Shown: positions 8,635-20,321, counted from the stretch's first letter. The stretch is DNA of 64,000 nucleotides from Ottelia alismoides (GCA_037367405.1 JAZKJV010003366.1:1-64000), one strand, 5' to 3'. The notes: a model not told the origin generated them from the letters alone. Numbers and translations are program-made.

Positions 8635-8694
8635 GCCGTAATAAAAAACAACCACCCGCAAGTGCGGATGGTTGAAAGTAATGATAACTGATGA

Positions 8695-9290
8695 TTATTC
8701 AAATTTTACTTCAGGAGCCTTCTCGGCGCCAGCCGTAGCCTCAAAGTATCCCTTTTGGGTAAACCCAAAGATACCCGAGTACAATACTTGAGGGAACTTG
8801 CGGATGTAAGTATTATAGTCCTTAACCACTTCATTGAATTTTTGACGTTCAACGGTGATCCTGTTTTCGGTTCCTTCGAGTTGCGATTGAAGATCACGGA
8901 AGTTTTCGGTAGCCCTAAGCTGTGGGTATTGTTCTGCAACAACCATTAATCGTCCCAGCGCCTGACTTAATTCACCTTGACTGGCTTGGAATTTTTGGAT
9001 TTGTTCAGGAGAAAGCTTGCTAGCATCTACTTTTATCTGTGTAGCGCTTGCACGTGCCTGAATAACACTTTCGAGTGTTTTTTGCTCAAAAATTGGCTAC
9101 ACCTTTTACAGTATTAACCAAGTTCGGAATCAAATCCAGACGGCGTTGGTATACATTTTCAACCTGGCTCCAAGCTGACTGTGTGGCTTCTTGTTTGGTT
9201 ACCATGTTATTGTAACTCCCGCATGCATTAAACAATAACAGCATGAAGACGCCCAGAATGACTAAATAAAATGATGGTTCCTTTTTTCAT
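8695..9290 (-). CDS. lemA: LemA family protein (two frame breaks)
   Basis: About 198 residues. The N-terminus from the ATG at 9290 is a short membrane segment (VILGVFMLLLFNACGSYNN). A LemA core follows: QSAWSQVENVYQRRLDLIPNL, then VANFEQKTLESVIQARA, and YPQLRATENFRDLQ in the last 83 residues. The C-terminal FEATAGAEKAPEVKFE is typical of the family. Breaks lie near 9270 and near 9100. LemA proteins are membrane-anchored helical bundles with an outward-facing domain and no proven catalytic function. The gene leads the LemA-TPM-TPM operon, with 60 bases to the next gene. Confidence 0.85.
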
Positions 9291-9380
9291 GTTCGATGGT
9301 TAATTTTGATATCGTCTAAGATACAAATAACAAACCAAATACGGTGTCAGTGACAAATTGCCTGATGAAAATGACTGAAC

Positions 9381-9412
9381 TTTGGTAGTTTTACTGCCAG
9401 ATCTTATACTTG
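9381..9412 (+). promoter_or_regulatory. Bacteroidota-type promoter for the GT9 gene
   Basis: TTTG at 9381-9384 and TATACTTG at 9405-9412 are spaced 20 bases apart. This matches the -33 TTTG / -7 TAnnTTTG consensus of the Bacteroidota sigma factor with one mismatch. The ATG at 9434 lies 21 bases further on. Confidence 0.5.
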
Positions 9413-9433
9413 CGTTCCTTACAACTCCAAAAC

Positions 9434-10509
9434 ATGATATACAGAGCCGACTGCCGCCATTTTAAGGGTCACATTCCTTGTAAACCCCATAAACAGCATG
9501 GATTCCATTGTGAATCGTGTACGGCTTTTGAACAAGTAACCAAAAGAATCCTGATCATTAAACTGGGTGCCATCGGAGATGTAATCCGCACAACTCCCCT
9601 GGTTGTGAAGTTCCGAAAGGAGTTTCCGGGGTGTAAAATTACCTGGATAACCTGGACTCCCGATATCCTGCCGAATTCCCAGGTTGATGAGATTCTTAAA
9701 TGGGACCACAACAGCATATTATATGCACAACAAGCAAACTGGGATATAGCCATTAACCTCGATAAAGAAAAAGAAGCCGGTGCACTCCTACACATGGTAA
9801 ACGCCAAAGAGAAGTTCGGGTTTATCCTCAAAGACAACGAAATCCAGCCTGCTAATGAATTGGCTTTGCACAAATTCATGACAGGCATGTTTGATGATGT
9901 AAGTCAGGCTAATACCAAAAGTTACCTACAAGAAATCTTTGAAATATGCGGGTATACGCACCAAGGAGAGCCTTACCTGATGGATACGCACGACGAAAAG
10001 GGGTATACATGGAACTTGCCAACGGGTAAAAAAATCATTGGATGAACACGGGTTGCGGTGGCCGCTGGACAACCAGGCTGTGGAGCATCGACAAATGGGT
10101 TGAGCTGGTAGGGTTGGTGCAACAACAACATCCGGATGCGGTAGTGTTATTGTTAGGAGGAGAAGCAGAAGACGCGCGTAACAAGGAAATTCAACAGCGC
10201 AGTGGTGCTACCTATCTGGGATTTTACAGCCTGTATGAGTTTATCAACTTAGTGAACCGGTGTGATTTGGTTGTTACCCAAGTAACAATGGGAATGCACA
10301 TCACCCTTGCCTTGGGAAAAAAGATTGTATTGATGAACAATATCTTCAATCCACATGAGTTTGATTTGTTTGGTAAAGGTGAAATTGTTGCACCTAATAA
10401 ACCATGTAAGTGCTTTTATCGCGGCAGTTGTGTAGATGGCGTTAGTTGTATGGAAGAATTGCCTGCTGCAAAAATTGCTGACGCATTGTCAAGACAACTT
10501 ATCGCTTAA
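9434..10509 (+). CDS. glycosyltransferase family 9 protein (heptosyltransferase-like; frame break)
   Basis: About 358 residues across one break near 10043, where IIG is followed by a shifted frame beginning NTGCGGRW. The first 30 residues hold an unusual Cys/His cluster (DCRHFKGHIPCKPHKQHGFH then CESC), a candidate metal site. The Rossmann core then begins RILIIKLGAIGDVIRTTPL, the standard family 9 nucleotide-sugar fold start. The acceptor-side half has VVLLLGGEAEDARN and DLVVTQVTMGMHITLALGKK. Family 9 enzymes add heptose or related sugars to lipopolysaccharide cores or other glycans at the inner membrane. The stop overlaps that of the convergent Ycf48-like gene by the shared bases TTAA. Confidence 0.82.
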
Positions 10510-11558
10510 CCATTACCATACAAGCTTGCCAATTCGTCCTTTGGGCCGGCTAACAAAATGGTTTTACCAGAAGGTGATTTGCCAATCACATGAAATGGTC
10601 CACCGATATTCGTAAAACGAAACACGTTTCCCGACATCCTATAACCAACTTCGGTGCCCGACGTTCCGGTTGTGATGACCAACGAATGATTGATTGATAG
10701 CACGCATGACTTATACCCAGCAGTGTTCTCGGTGGGTTGAGCACTACAAGGTTCTTTTTCGGTTTTTTACAATGAACAAAATTAGGTCCGGTAACTTGAA
10801 GGTCATTTGCATAATCGCCCCCGGCAAACAACCAATCATTCGCAGTTTTTGTAAACGAAAATGTTCCCTGACTTGCTTTTCCTTGAACAATCTGAATGGG
10901 AATCTCTGTCCACTTTAGTTTGGGCCGGTCAGATACATAAAGTTTACTAACCGTACCTCCGGAAACAAATCCAAAAGCATGTTTGCCCCAACATTGTATG
11001 CTTGTACCGCTTGCTGCAAAAACTGCTTCACCAGGGGTCGCTGCGGGTGTATGAGCAGTATCCAGTTCCATCCAGGTGTTTCCCCATCAGTCGTTTGAAG
11101 CAACACAAAGTGACCATGAATCGGATCGCCTACCACGATCCCATTTTGGCGGTCCCAAAAATCCATCGCATCTAAAAAGTACGCCGTATCCTGCCGGCGA
11201 AAGACTTCTTTCCAGGAGCTTCCACCATCCCGTGTTATCAATATGCATGCAGGAGTACCACTGCTCATGATGATCGCTTCCTGATCGTTAAAAGCTGCAA
11301 TATCTCTGAAATCAGATTTTTCAAATCCTCTTACTTGCACGCCGTAAAGGTTTGACCACTATCTGTGCTTTTTAATACCATTCCTCGGTTTCCACTGATC
11401 CAAACACAATCATCACTTGGAATACTAATGCCCCTGAAACTTGTTTGACGAAGCTCAAGAAGACTGGTATCAAACAGCATTCGGCAATCCCGGATACTGA
11501 ACTGAGCCTGCAGTGTTGAGGCAATCCAGCTTAAACAAATAACCAATGATAATTTCAT
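10506..11558 (-). CDS. Ycf48-like / sialidase-fold beta-propeller, secreted (three frame breaks)
   Basis: About 350 residues from the ATG at 11558, with a signal peptide (MKLSLVICLSWIASTLQA). Repeated BNR/Asp-box strands are visible as GNRGMVLKSTDSGQTF, ILITRDGGSSWKEVF and LLQTTDGETPG, with VVGDP and FAGGDYANDLQV between them. These are typical of Bacteroidota proteins annotated as photosystem II assembly factor-like; a photosynthetic role is not expected here. Breaks fall near 11335, 11070 and 10690. It sits between two glycosyltransferases, but any shared function is speculative. Confidence 0.72.
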
Positions 11559-11590
11559 GCTACAATGTACATAATCGGCGTTAACCTTTG

Positions 11591-11622
11591 TTTGCAGATA
11601 TTCACAATCTCGTGTACTTTCG
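11591..11622 (+). promoter_or_regulatory. Bacteroidota-type promoter for the GT4-like gene
   Basis: TTTG at 11591-11594 and TACTTTCG at 11615-11622 are spaced exactly 20 bases apart. The likely initiation site is only a few bases downstream, right at the proposed TTG start (11629), which hints at a leaderless or very short-leader transcript. Confidence 0.5.
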
Positions 11623-11628
11623 TCGGAC

Positions 11629-12872
11629 TTGAAAAAAGTACTTTTACATAGCGTACTATTGGCCACCATGCGGCGGTATTGGCGTGGTTCGCAACCTCAA
11701 ATTTGTTAAAATACTTCCGTGAGTTTGGATGGGAACCTATCGTTTATGCGCCTGAAAACGCCACTTACCCGATATTGGATCCGAGCACTGAAAAGGATCT
11801 TCCGGATGATGTCACCATGCTAAAGACACCCATATTCGAACCCTATGGTTTGTTTAACCTCAGCAAAGGCAAACCATCCTCTGAAAAGGTAAAAGATGTT
11901 TTTTTGGTGGATGATGGAAAGCATTCATTTATGCACCGCCTGGGCCTTTGGATCAGGGGAACTTCTTCATACCGGATGCCCGGGCTTTTTGGATCGCTCC
12001 TTCGATCCGTTACCTGCGCAAATACCTGCAACAACATCCGGTTGATGCCATTATTTCATATGGACCACCACATTCCATGCATTTAATTGCCAAAGCACTT
12101 CATACAGAGTTTAACATTCCCTGGGTGAGCGACTGGCAGGATCCATGGACCGAGATTGACTATTTCCAAAAATTCAAGCTTACTTCCTCTGCACGCAAAC
12201 AGCATCACGCATTGGAGAAGTCGGTAATAACCGAAGCCGATGCACTTGTGATGGTGAGTAAAAGTTGGTGTAAGGATCTTGAAAAGTTAAGTGGCCGAGC
12301 GGTTGATTATATTCCCTTTGGGTTTGATGAAGCTGACTTTGCCGGAAAAACCTACCACAAAGGAACACATTTTACGATCAGTCATTTTGGGATGTTGGGG
12401 GTAGACCGAAATCCGCTTGCTCTTTGGAAAGCATTGCAGGAGCTTGCTGAAGAAATTCCTGCGTTTAAAGCACATCTTCGCATACACCTGGCGGGAGCGG
12501 TTGATCAATCTGTTTTTGCAGCATTAGAGGCTTATGGGTTTGCATGAGACGCTGCGTTATGATAGCCATATCAACAAAGACGAGCTATTCAACCATCTGG
12601 TATCAAGTGATGTACAACTGGTGCTGATCAACAAGCCGGAATCCGGAATTGCGTACAACAACAAAGGCCGCATTCCTGCCAAAGTATTTGAGTGTTTAGG
12701 ATCAAGGAGACCTGTTTTGGTTATTGGACCAACAGATGGAGACGTAGCTCAGATTATTGAAAAAACATCAAGTGGCATAACCCATCGGTATGAAGATAAA
12801 GAAGCCATCAAGCATACTGTTTATCGGTGGTATATGGCTTGGATTAACAATACGCCTTCTACCCAACCCTGA
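11629..12872 (+). CDS. GT4-type (group 1) glycosyltransferase (several frame breaks)
   Basis: About 414 residues in pieces. The start appears to be a TTG at 11629 (KKVLLHS), and the next frame supplies YYWPPCGGIGVVRNLKF, the family N-terminal loop. The pieces that follow carry YFREFGWEPIVYAPENATYP, PVDAIISYGPPHSMHLIAKA, IPWVSDWQDPWTEIDYF, ADALVMVSKSWCKDLEKL and a C-terminal domain with GRIPAKVFECLGSRRPVLVIG, the nucleotide-sugar binding end. Breaks lie near 11640, 11712, 11955 and 12540. It probably builds a surface polysaccharide or glycolipid. It is divergent from the Ycf48-like gene. Confidence 0.78.
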
Positions 12873-12940
12873 AGGTATCGAACAATACTCATTTAGGCAG
12901 TTAACAAAGCGCATGACAAGTATACTTGATAGGATTCTTC

Positions 12941-12971
12941 CTACTCATAACACTTAATGTGCTATGAGTAG
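12941..12971. repeat. hairpin over the stop codon of the repeat protein
   Basis: CTACTCATA (12941-12949) and TATGAGTAG (12963-12971) are perfect inverted arms, and the stem can extend through CAC/GTG around a TTAAT loop. The loop contains the TAA of the minus-strand gene. There is no T tract on either side, so it is a weak terminator candidate or an mRNA 3'-end structure. Confidence 0.4.
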
Positions 12972-15900
12972 TTTGTGGGTTGATATAATCCGACCGTTGT
13001 CCAGTGTTCTAACTGTATAAAATCCATTCGAAAATTCTTGACCAATATCAACAGATATCAAAAGGGTCATGTCCTACTTTGGTCGTGTAAACAACTTTAC
13101 CATTTATATCGGTAATTTCAATCATTGATATGCTAATCTCCTTAGGAATTACTATCGTGAGTTCGTCTGCTACCGATTTGGATAGAGCATGATACGCTCC
13201 TTCAAGTTGAACATACTTGACAATCCGGTATTGGAATACACTCTTGTTTTTAATATAGTCATCAGACACATCTTGAATAGTTGAATCAAGGATACTGACA
13301 ACTTTGATTTTTAAGCTATCAGACACCAGTCCGATAGGAACACGCCAATTATAGCTATTAACTGAATCTGTTGAGTTGAGATTTGTTGCTATCAACACCC
13401 AGTTTGTATCATTACCTGTTCTATGGTACAAGGCTGATTGTGCTACATTTAAACTTGTCCAACGAATACTGTACGTACTATCAGTATACAACACCTCTCC
13501 ACCATTTGGTGAAAGAACTTGTAATGTTGGGGCGAAATGATGGAGAAAGTATTACTAATAGCCTGAATTTGGGTAGAATCTCGGCTTACTATCCTAACTT
13601 TAACATTATACTATTAATCCCAGGTAGTGTCCAAATATACGAATGTAAGGATGCATCCACGTTGGTTGCGATGACATTCCAGTTTACATTATTGGTTGAA
13701 TATTCTATATCTACTTTAGATACATTAGTAGAGTTCCATTCAATTAAGCGTGAAGTGTTATTCGCCCAAACTTCTCCTCCATTTGGCGATATGAGCTGCA
13801 AAGAAGGTGGTGTTAAAATTGAAAAAACAGCGTCACTGACATCTTGAATTGTGGATGAGTCCGACTTGTTATCTTCACTCTAACCTGGGTAGCATTTAAT
13901 TGAGGTAGCAACCACGCAAATGAACCTTTAGCAGCAGAAACGTTCTGCGCTATAACATTCCAAATTGTATCGTTAGTTGAGTATGCAATCGTAATTGTGT
14001 CAATATTAATCGAATTCCACTCAATTGTTCTGATTAGATTATTATACCAAACTTCACCTCCATTGGGCGATAAAACTTTAACTGATGGAGGTGTTAAAAT
14101 TGAAAACATGCCATTGCTTATGTCCTGAATTTGGGCAGAATCCTCACTTAAAACTTTTACTTTAACCCTGGTGCTATTGATTTTAGGAAGCGTCCAAGTA
14201 TAAGAACCTAGGGAAGCATCAATATTTGATGCGATAGCATTCCAATCTGTATCATTCGTTGTATATGAGATACTTACAGTTGCTACATTTACCTTACTCC
14301 AACTAACTGTCTTAGTTGTATTGTAAACCATACTTCTCCTCCGTTTGGAGATATAAGCTGCACAGAAGGTGGTGTTAATATTGAGAAAGTAGCATTGCTC
14401 ACATCTTGAATCAATGGAGAGTCGATACTTGTAATTCTCACCTTAACAGTTGTACTATTGATTCGAGGGAGCGTCCAAGAAAACAAACCCGAGGCTGCAT
14501 TCGTGGTTATGCCGATAAGATTCCAAACGGAGTCATTTATTGTGTATTCAATTGATACAGCTCTTACATTTACAGCGTTCCATCGAATCGTTTTTGTAGC
14601 AGTATTGTACCAAACTTCGCCTCCATTGGGCGTTGAAATTTGCAAAGATGGAGGAAACAATATAGAAAATACGGCGTTGCTTATATCTTGAATTGCCGTT
14701 GAGTCAACACTCGTAATTTTCACCTTTACTGACGTACTATTGATTTGAGGTAATGTCCAAGTGTACGAGCCAAGAGCTGCATCAACATTAGTAGCAATTG
14801 TATTCCAATCCGTATTATTAGTAGTGTATGCGATATTAATTAAACCAACTTTTGTAGCATTCATGTAATTACTTTCGAAGTATTATTATACCAAACTTCT
14901 CCTCCGTTCGGGAGATACTACTTGTAACGAAGGCGGCAATAAAATTGAAAAGGCACTATCGCTTAAATCAAATATACTTAGCGAGTCTCCATCCGAAATT
15001 CGAACCTTCACGTTTGTATTGTTTATTTGCGGAAGCGTCCACGAAAGGAATCCACTGAAGCATTTACGTGAGAAGCTATTGCATTCCAAATAGTATCATT
15101 AGTCGAATACTCAATCTTTAAAGTTTTGATATTGGATGCATTCCACCTGATTTTTTTAACTGAGTTGGAATACCATACCTCTCCTCCATTTGGAGATAGC
15201 AATGTACAAACTGGGATTGCCTAAAATGCTAAATACTACATCACTTGTGTCCCCAATAGTATTATCCTCATAGCTAATAACACGTATCTTACATTGGCTT
15301 GAAACGGTATCTGGAACAAGCCAATTGTAATAACCTTTATCCTCAGTCATGGTATCTATTGCATTCCATACGAGACCATTGTTTAAACTATAATCATTGC
15401 GTACATGTTGTGTAGCATTTTGAGAATTCCAGCTAATCATTTTTGATGTATTTCTAAATACCCGTTCCCCCACGTTAAAATCTGTCAAAGTAATTGAGGT
15501 TGGCAAAGAATAGCAGATCTTCAATATGGGTCTTTGGTAGAATCTGCATGGTCACTAGAAGCGAATATGAGTGATTTGTATATAGTTTCAGATACGAGTT
15601 GCAACATCAATCCGTGACTATTTGCCGGATTGGTTCGCATATCATCAATCAAATTCTTTACATCTATATTGAGGTAATTCTGAAGTCATACTTGCACTTG
15701 TGGCTAACATAACTCGATTTACCATACTAGTGGTTGGTTGGTTGTTCCACGTAACCGTATTTTCGTCCCAAGGAGAAGTTATTCGACTCAAATAACTTGC
15801 ATTTATGCCACTGTTCAGCTGTGAAACGTAGGATGTTGTATTGCAATATAATGACAACATTGCACTATTGATAACTGCATCTGCAGGAATTGAAGATAGA

Positions 15901-16693
15901 TTAAAGTCAATCAAACTTCTCACCGTAGTCGCATCCCCGGATATTGTCCAACTCCATGATGCAAAGTTATCGTCCGACCCATAATTGATATCATCTCTAT
16001 CTGCCTTTGAATCAATTAGTGCATCCTTCCCTGTGGATGCGTTAGGTCTGATTGTAACAGAGGTTTTACAAACTATATAAGTCACTGATAAAACAGGACG
16101 TTTAGAAGGATCTGGATGATCAGAGGAACCAAATATCATGCTTCTGTAAATCGATTCATTTTGAAGCTTTAGCATGATTCCGTGACTGGATGATTTGTTA
16201 GCGATAATTTCATTCAACAGACTTGTAACATTGATTTCGAGGTAATTCTGTGTTGACAAAGAACTTGTTGCAAGCGAAACCCTACCTTCAATAGAGGTGG
16301 TTGGTTGGTTGTTCCAGGTCACAGTAGTTTCATTCCATGGTGATGTAATTCTCTCAAGAAAAGAGGCATTCGTACCACTGTGCAATTGGGTATATGCAGA
16401 AAGGGTGTTACAGTACAAACTTAATGAAGCATTTGTAATAACCGCTCCGTCCGGAATATTGCTAAAATCGAAATCCATCACACTCCGGGCAGTTGTGTTT
16501 CACCTGACTGTGTCCATGCCCAACACGCATAATCTGGTTCATTACCGTAGTTAACGTTTGATTGTGTTACCCGATTGACCAATAGTGCGTCTTTCCCAGA
16601 CGTAGCATTCGGAGTAAATGTAAGGGTGGTTTGTCCGTAGCTAGATAGTGCTAAGACAATTATAAGCAGGGGCAGAAAAACATGATTATTCAT
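12954..16693 (-). CDS. large secreted repeat protein: DNRLRE domains, PNGGEVW repeats, T9SS tail (many frame breaks)
   Basis: About 1,245 residues from the ATG at 16693, starting with a signal peptide (NNHVFLPLLIIVLALSSYG). Two DNRLRE-type modules follow (SGKDALLVNRVTQSNVNYGN; SVTIRPNASTGKDALIDSKA), each with the VTWNNQPTTS motif. Then come eight Ig-like repeats marked by SPNGGEVW, xxIxWNS and IEYSTNDxxWNxIA, with starts spaced about 282 bases apart. The C-terminus (ISMIEITDINGKVVYTTKV, then ISVDIGQEFSNGFYTVRT) resembles a type IX secretion sorting domain and ends at a TAA at 12954-12956. At least seven breaks are visible. The protein is probably exported to or released from the cell surface; adhesion or carbohydrate binding is possible but unproven. 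Confidence 0.75.
13480..15480 (-). repeat. eight tandem about 94-codon PNGGEVW repeats
   Basis: The codons for PNGGEVW recur near 13490, 13771, 14048, 14330, 14612, 14891 and 15173, with a degenerate eighth near 15455. The spacings are 277-282 bases, and the exact value 282 (94 codons) recurs. The shorter intervals coincide with frame breaks, so the missing bases can be located by the period itself. The units have diverged in sequence rather than being identical copies. Confidence 0.75.
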
Positions 16694-16744
16694 ATATTCG
16701 AAGATATATAATATCATGAATATTACCACAAATTACTCTATCCA

Positions 16745-17300
16745 ATGAATTCCAAGGACCAAAACATAAAGGTTAATGATCGCCATTTTGAGCCTTACAT
16801 TCCTCCGGAAAAAATCGCACTACGACTGCAAAACATGGCCGAAGAAATTCGCCAAGCATATCCGAAACAGCTGCCCGTATTTGTTTCTGTATTGAATGGG
16901 GCTTTCATGTTTACTGCTGATTTACTCCGCCAGTTTTCAGGTGAAAGTGAAGTTCATTTTGTTAAGATCACAAGTTACCAAGGAACACAAAGTTCCGGTG
17001 ATATTCAAACACTGATTGGCTTTCCTGATATCTTTACTAACCGAGACGTGATTATTCCTCGAAGATATCATTGATACGGGCCTCAGCATGAAATATCTGA
17101 TTGAACAATTGTCATTAAAAAATCCTTCATCTATCAAAATTGCAACATTGTTACTCAAAAGATCTGCATTAAAATATCCTATTGAACCTGATTTCATTGG
17201 TTTTGAAATTGAGCATAAATTCGTAGTGGGATATGGACTGGATTATAATGGCCGGGGCCGTAATTTACCTGGAATTTACGCTGAATCTACTGAGAAATAA
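16745..17300 (+). CDS. hpt: hypoxanthine phosphoribosyltransferase (one frame break)
   Basis: About 185 residues. The enzyme makes IMP or GMP from hypoxanthine or guanine plus PRPP in purine salvage. The N-terminal half contains PVFVSVLNGAFMFTADLLRQ and VHFVKITSYQGTQSSG, the flexible-loop region of the family. The PRPP-binding loop reads EDIIDTGLSM, but it sits in the next frame: the break is near 17058, where DVII should run directly into LEDIID. The C-terminus has KYPIEPDFIGFEIEHKFVVGYGLDYN, which stacks on the base. It is divergent from the repeat protein by 51 bases and is followed by adk, also a nucleotide enzyme. Confidence 0.9.
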
Positions 17301-17384
17301 TCAAGAAACTCACCCTTTCCGTTACCACTTCTGAGTATTTTGTTTTAATTCGCACCACTGAACATTTCAATTCATCATAACGCT

Positions 17385-17956
17385 ATGCTAAACATTGTAC
17401 TTTTTGGTCTCCGGGCGCCGGCAAAGGAACCCAATCTGCCAAACTTATTGAACAATATGGTTTGGTTCACCTGTCAACGGGCGATATCTTCAGGGCTAAT
17501 ATTAAAGGAGGAACCGAGCTTGGTAACCTTGCAAAAAGTTTTATCGATAAAGGACAACTGGTACCGGATGAAGTAACCATCGGTATGCTTGCAGGAGAAG
17601 TGAATAACAACCCCAATGCCAAGGGATTCATCTTTGATGGTTTTCCGAGAACACAGGCGCAAGCCAAGGCCCTCGATGATTTATTGGAGTCGAAGGCTAC
17701 AGGTATTACCATGATGCTTGCGTTGGAAGTAGAAGAATCAGAATTGCGCAAACGGCTTTTGTTAAGGGGAAAAGACAGTGGTCGTGCGGATGACCAAAAT
17801 CCGGAAGTGATCCAGAAACGAATTGACGTATACAATGCCGAAACCATGCCTGTGAAAGACTATTATGAACACCAAGGGAAATACAAAGGCATTGATGGTA
17901 TCGGTGAAATCGATTCGATTTTTGCTGCGCTATGCAAAGCCATTGACGAAGCCTGA
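17385..17956 (+). CDS. adk: adenylate kinase (frame break in the P-loop)
   Basis: About 190 residues, the short form lacking the long LID domain. It interconverts ATP plus AMP with two ADP. The start MLNIVLFG is followed by a missing base near 17410, after which PGAGKGTQSAKLIEQYGLVH continues in the next frame, so the P-loop is intact at the residue level. The AMP-binding LSTGDIFRANI, the FIFDGFPRTQAQA motif and the RGKDSGRADD LID region are all present. A missing base inside the P-loop of an essential gene is strong evidence that the breaks are sequence errors. A terminator follows. Confidence 0.93.
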
Positions 17957-17977
17957 TAGCACTACATATTATATTTT

Positions 17978-18012
17978 AAAGCCGATGAAACAGTCTTTCA
18001 TCGGCTTTTTTT
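17978..18012. terminator. bidirectional terminator between adk and the helicase
   Basis: Stem AAAGCCGATGAAA (17978-17990) and TTTCATCGGCTTT (17996-18008) with a 5-base loop. A run of T follows on the plus strand and A on the other side, so it can serve both convergent genes. Confidence 0.85.
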
Positions 18013-18021
18013 ATGCCTTGA

Positions 18022-20321
18022 TTATTTAATTTTCAGTTTAGCAAACTTGAGTACGATTGTTTTTTTTCCATGTCCATTCGCAAAACTCAATATGCGCTTT
18101 TTGCTTTCACCTGCGCCCTCAATTCCCAGTACGGTTCCATTTCCAAAACGAGCATGTTCAACCAACTGACCTACCTGTAAATTGCTTGTATCATCACCGG
18201 TAAAATTAGGATCGATGGATGCCGGTGCAGCCACTGCTTTGGTGATGGGTTTAAAGTTTTTCGGTACAACAGGTGATGAAGGTGCCGGTTCTGGCGGACG
18301 TTTGGTTGGTTGTGTTCCGTACTTTGAAAAGCCGCTACTGCGTTGTTGAGGAGGTGCAGCATTGCGGTTAATCATCCCTTCAACATTCAGGTACTGCGGG
18401 TCAATTTCTTGGAGAATCTGCTTGGTTCACTGTTAATCATTGAGCCAAACTTAAACCGGGACGTTGCAAAAGAAAGCGTAAGCTTATCCATTGCGCGGGT
18501 AAGTGCAACATAAAACAAACGACGCTCTTCTTCCAATTCTGCCCTGCTGTTTAATGATAGCTGAGAAGGAAATAAATTCTCTTCCAACCCAACAATAAAC
18601 ACATTTTTAAACTCAAGACCTTTGGATGCATGGATGGTCATCAGGCTCACCTTATCATTGTCTTCTCCGGTATCCTTATCCGCATCCGTTAACAAGGCGA
18701 TTGTTTCCATAAAGCCCGAAAGTGTATTTGGGCGAAGCACGCCATCATCATCTGCGGTTTCTTCCATGCCAAATTCTTTGATACCATTCAATAACTCTTC
18801 AATGTTCTCGTATCTGGCTATACCTTCAACCGTTTTATCCTCATACAGATTCTTTAAAATTCCGCTTTGTTTGGCAATATGCATCGCTGCATCATACGCG
18901 TTCTTGTTCAGTAGGGTTTGAAAACTTCTGATCATCAAAACGAAGTCCTGCAACAATCCTGCTGCTTTCATTCCATACAGGTGCGCCTCTTCCATAATCT
19001 GCCACCAACTTTTCTGATGTTGATCAGCCAGAACTATTAGGCTGTCAATCGTTGTTTTTCCAATACCTCTCGCAGGATAATTAATAATCCGCTTTAATGC
19101 TTCTTCGTCTTGCGGATTGATTACCACACGGAAATAAGCCAATAAGTCTTTGATTTCTTTTCGTGCGTAAAACGATTGTCCCCCATAAATTTTATACGGG
19201 ATATTGAGTTTGCGCAAAGCCTCCTCAAGAGCACGACTTTGGGCATTGGTGCGGTATAGAATGGCAAAATCCTTGTTGTTCAGGTGTCCGTTCATTTTCT
19301 CCTGAAAAATACCGGACGCAACCATCTTGCCTTCTTCATTATCTGTTAAAGCGCGAAACACGCTGATGCGCTCACCGGCTCCATTATCGGTCCATACCTT
19401 TTTTTCGATCTGATCACGGTTTTGTTTGATGATGGAATTAGCCGCGTTTACAATGGTTTTGGTACTTCGGTAGTTTTGTTCCAACGAATATTTTAACCTC
19501 CGGAAAGTCGCGGTTGAAGTTGAGGATGTTTTTAATTGTTGCGCCACGGAAAGCGTAAATACTTTGGGCATCATCTCCCACCACAGCGATATTCTGGTGC
19601 ATGTTAGCCAACTTACGAATGATGGAATACTGTGCGTGGTTGGTATCCTGAAACTCATCAACCATGATGAATTCAAACATCTTCTGGTATTTGTTCAGCT
19701 ATTATGTGTTGCGAGCAAATCATGTGTTTTCATCAGGAGGTCATCAAAATCCATGGCACCTGCCCGGAAACAGCGTGCTTCATATGCTGAATATATTGCT
19801 CCAAACTTCGGCCTTCCGGATGATTCATCATACACAGTATTCTCACCATCCGCATTGTATTCTGCTGCCTTGATCAAGGCATTTTTAGCCGCCGAGATGC
19901 GGTTAAGCAATACGCCGGGTTTATATACCTTATCGTCCAGCTTCATTTCATTCACAATGCTCTTAAGTAAGCTTTTGGCATCGTCCGTATCGTAGATCGT
20001 AAAGTTTCGGGGATATCCGATTTTATCACTTTCAATGCGCAAAATTTTAGCGAAGATGGAGTGAAATGTACCCATCCATAAGTTTTTGGATTCAGGACCA
20101 ACAACCTTATAAATGCGTTCGCGCATTTCTTTAGCCGCCTTGTTGGTAAAGGTAAGTGCCAGTATGTGAAATGGGTCAACGCCCTTTTGAATCAAATGCG
20201 CAATGCGATAGGTTAATACACGTGTTTTGCCTGAACCTGCTCCCGCCACAATCATAACGGGGCCTTCTGTTTGCATCACGGCCTCCCGCTGACTTTCGTT
20301 TAATAATGATAGATAATCCAC
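18022..20321 (-). CDS. pcrA: ATP-dependent DNA helicase UvrD/PcrA (frame breaks)
   Basis: About 766 residues, the normal length for this SF1A helicase of repair and replication. From the GTG at 20321 it reads [19 protein letters not shown], then Walker A ([16 protein letters not shown]), [13 protein letters not shown], the DEFQDTN Walker B box, [23 protein letters not shown], the 2B-domain [38 protein letters not shown] and [13 protein letters not shown]. The last 118 residues end with a small Tudor-like domain ([20 protein letters not shown]) that contacts RNA polymerase in PcrA/UvrD. Breaks lie near 19690, 19480 and 18400. Confidence 0.93.
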
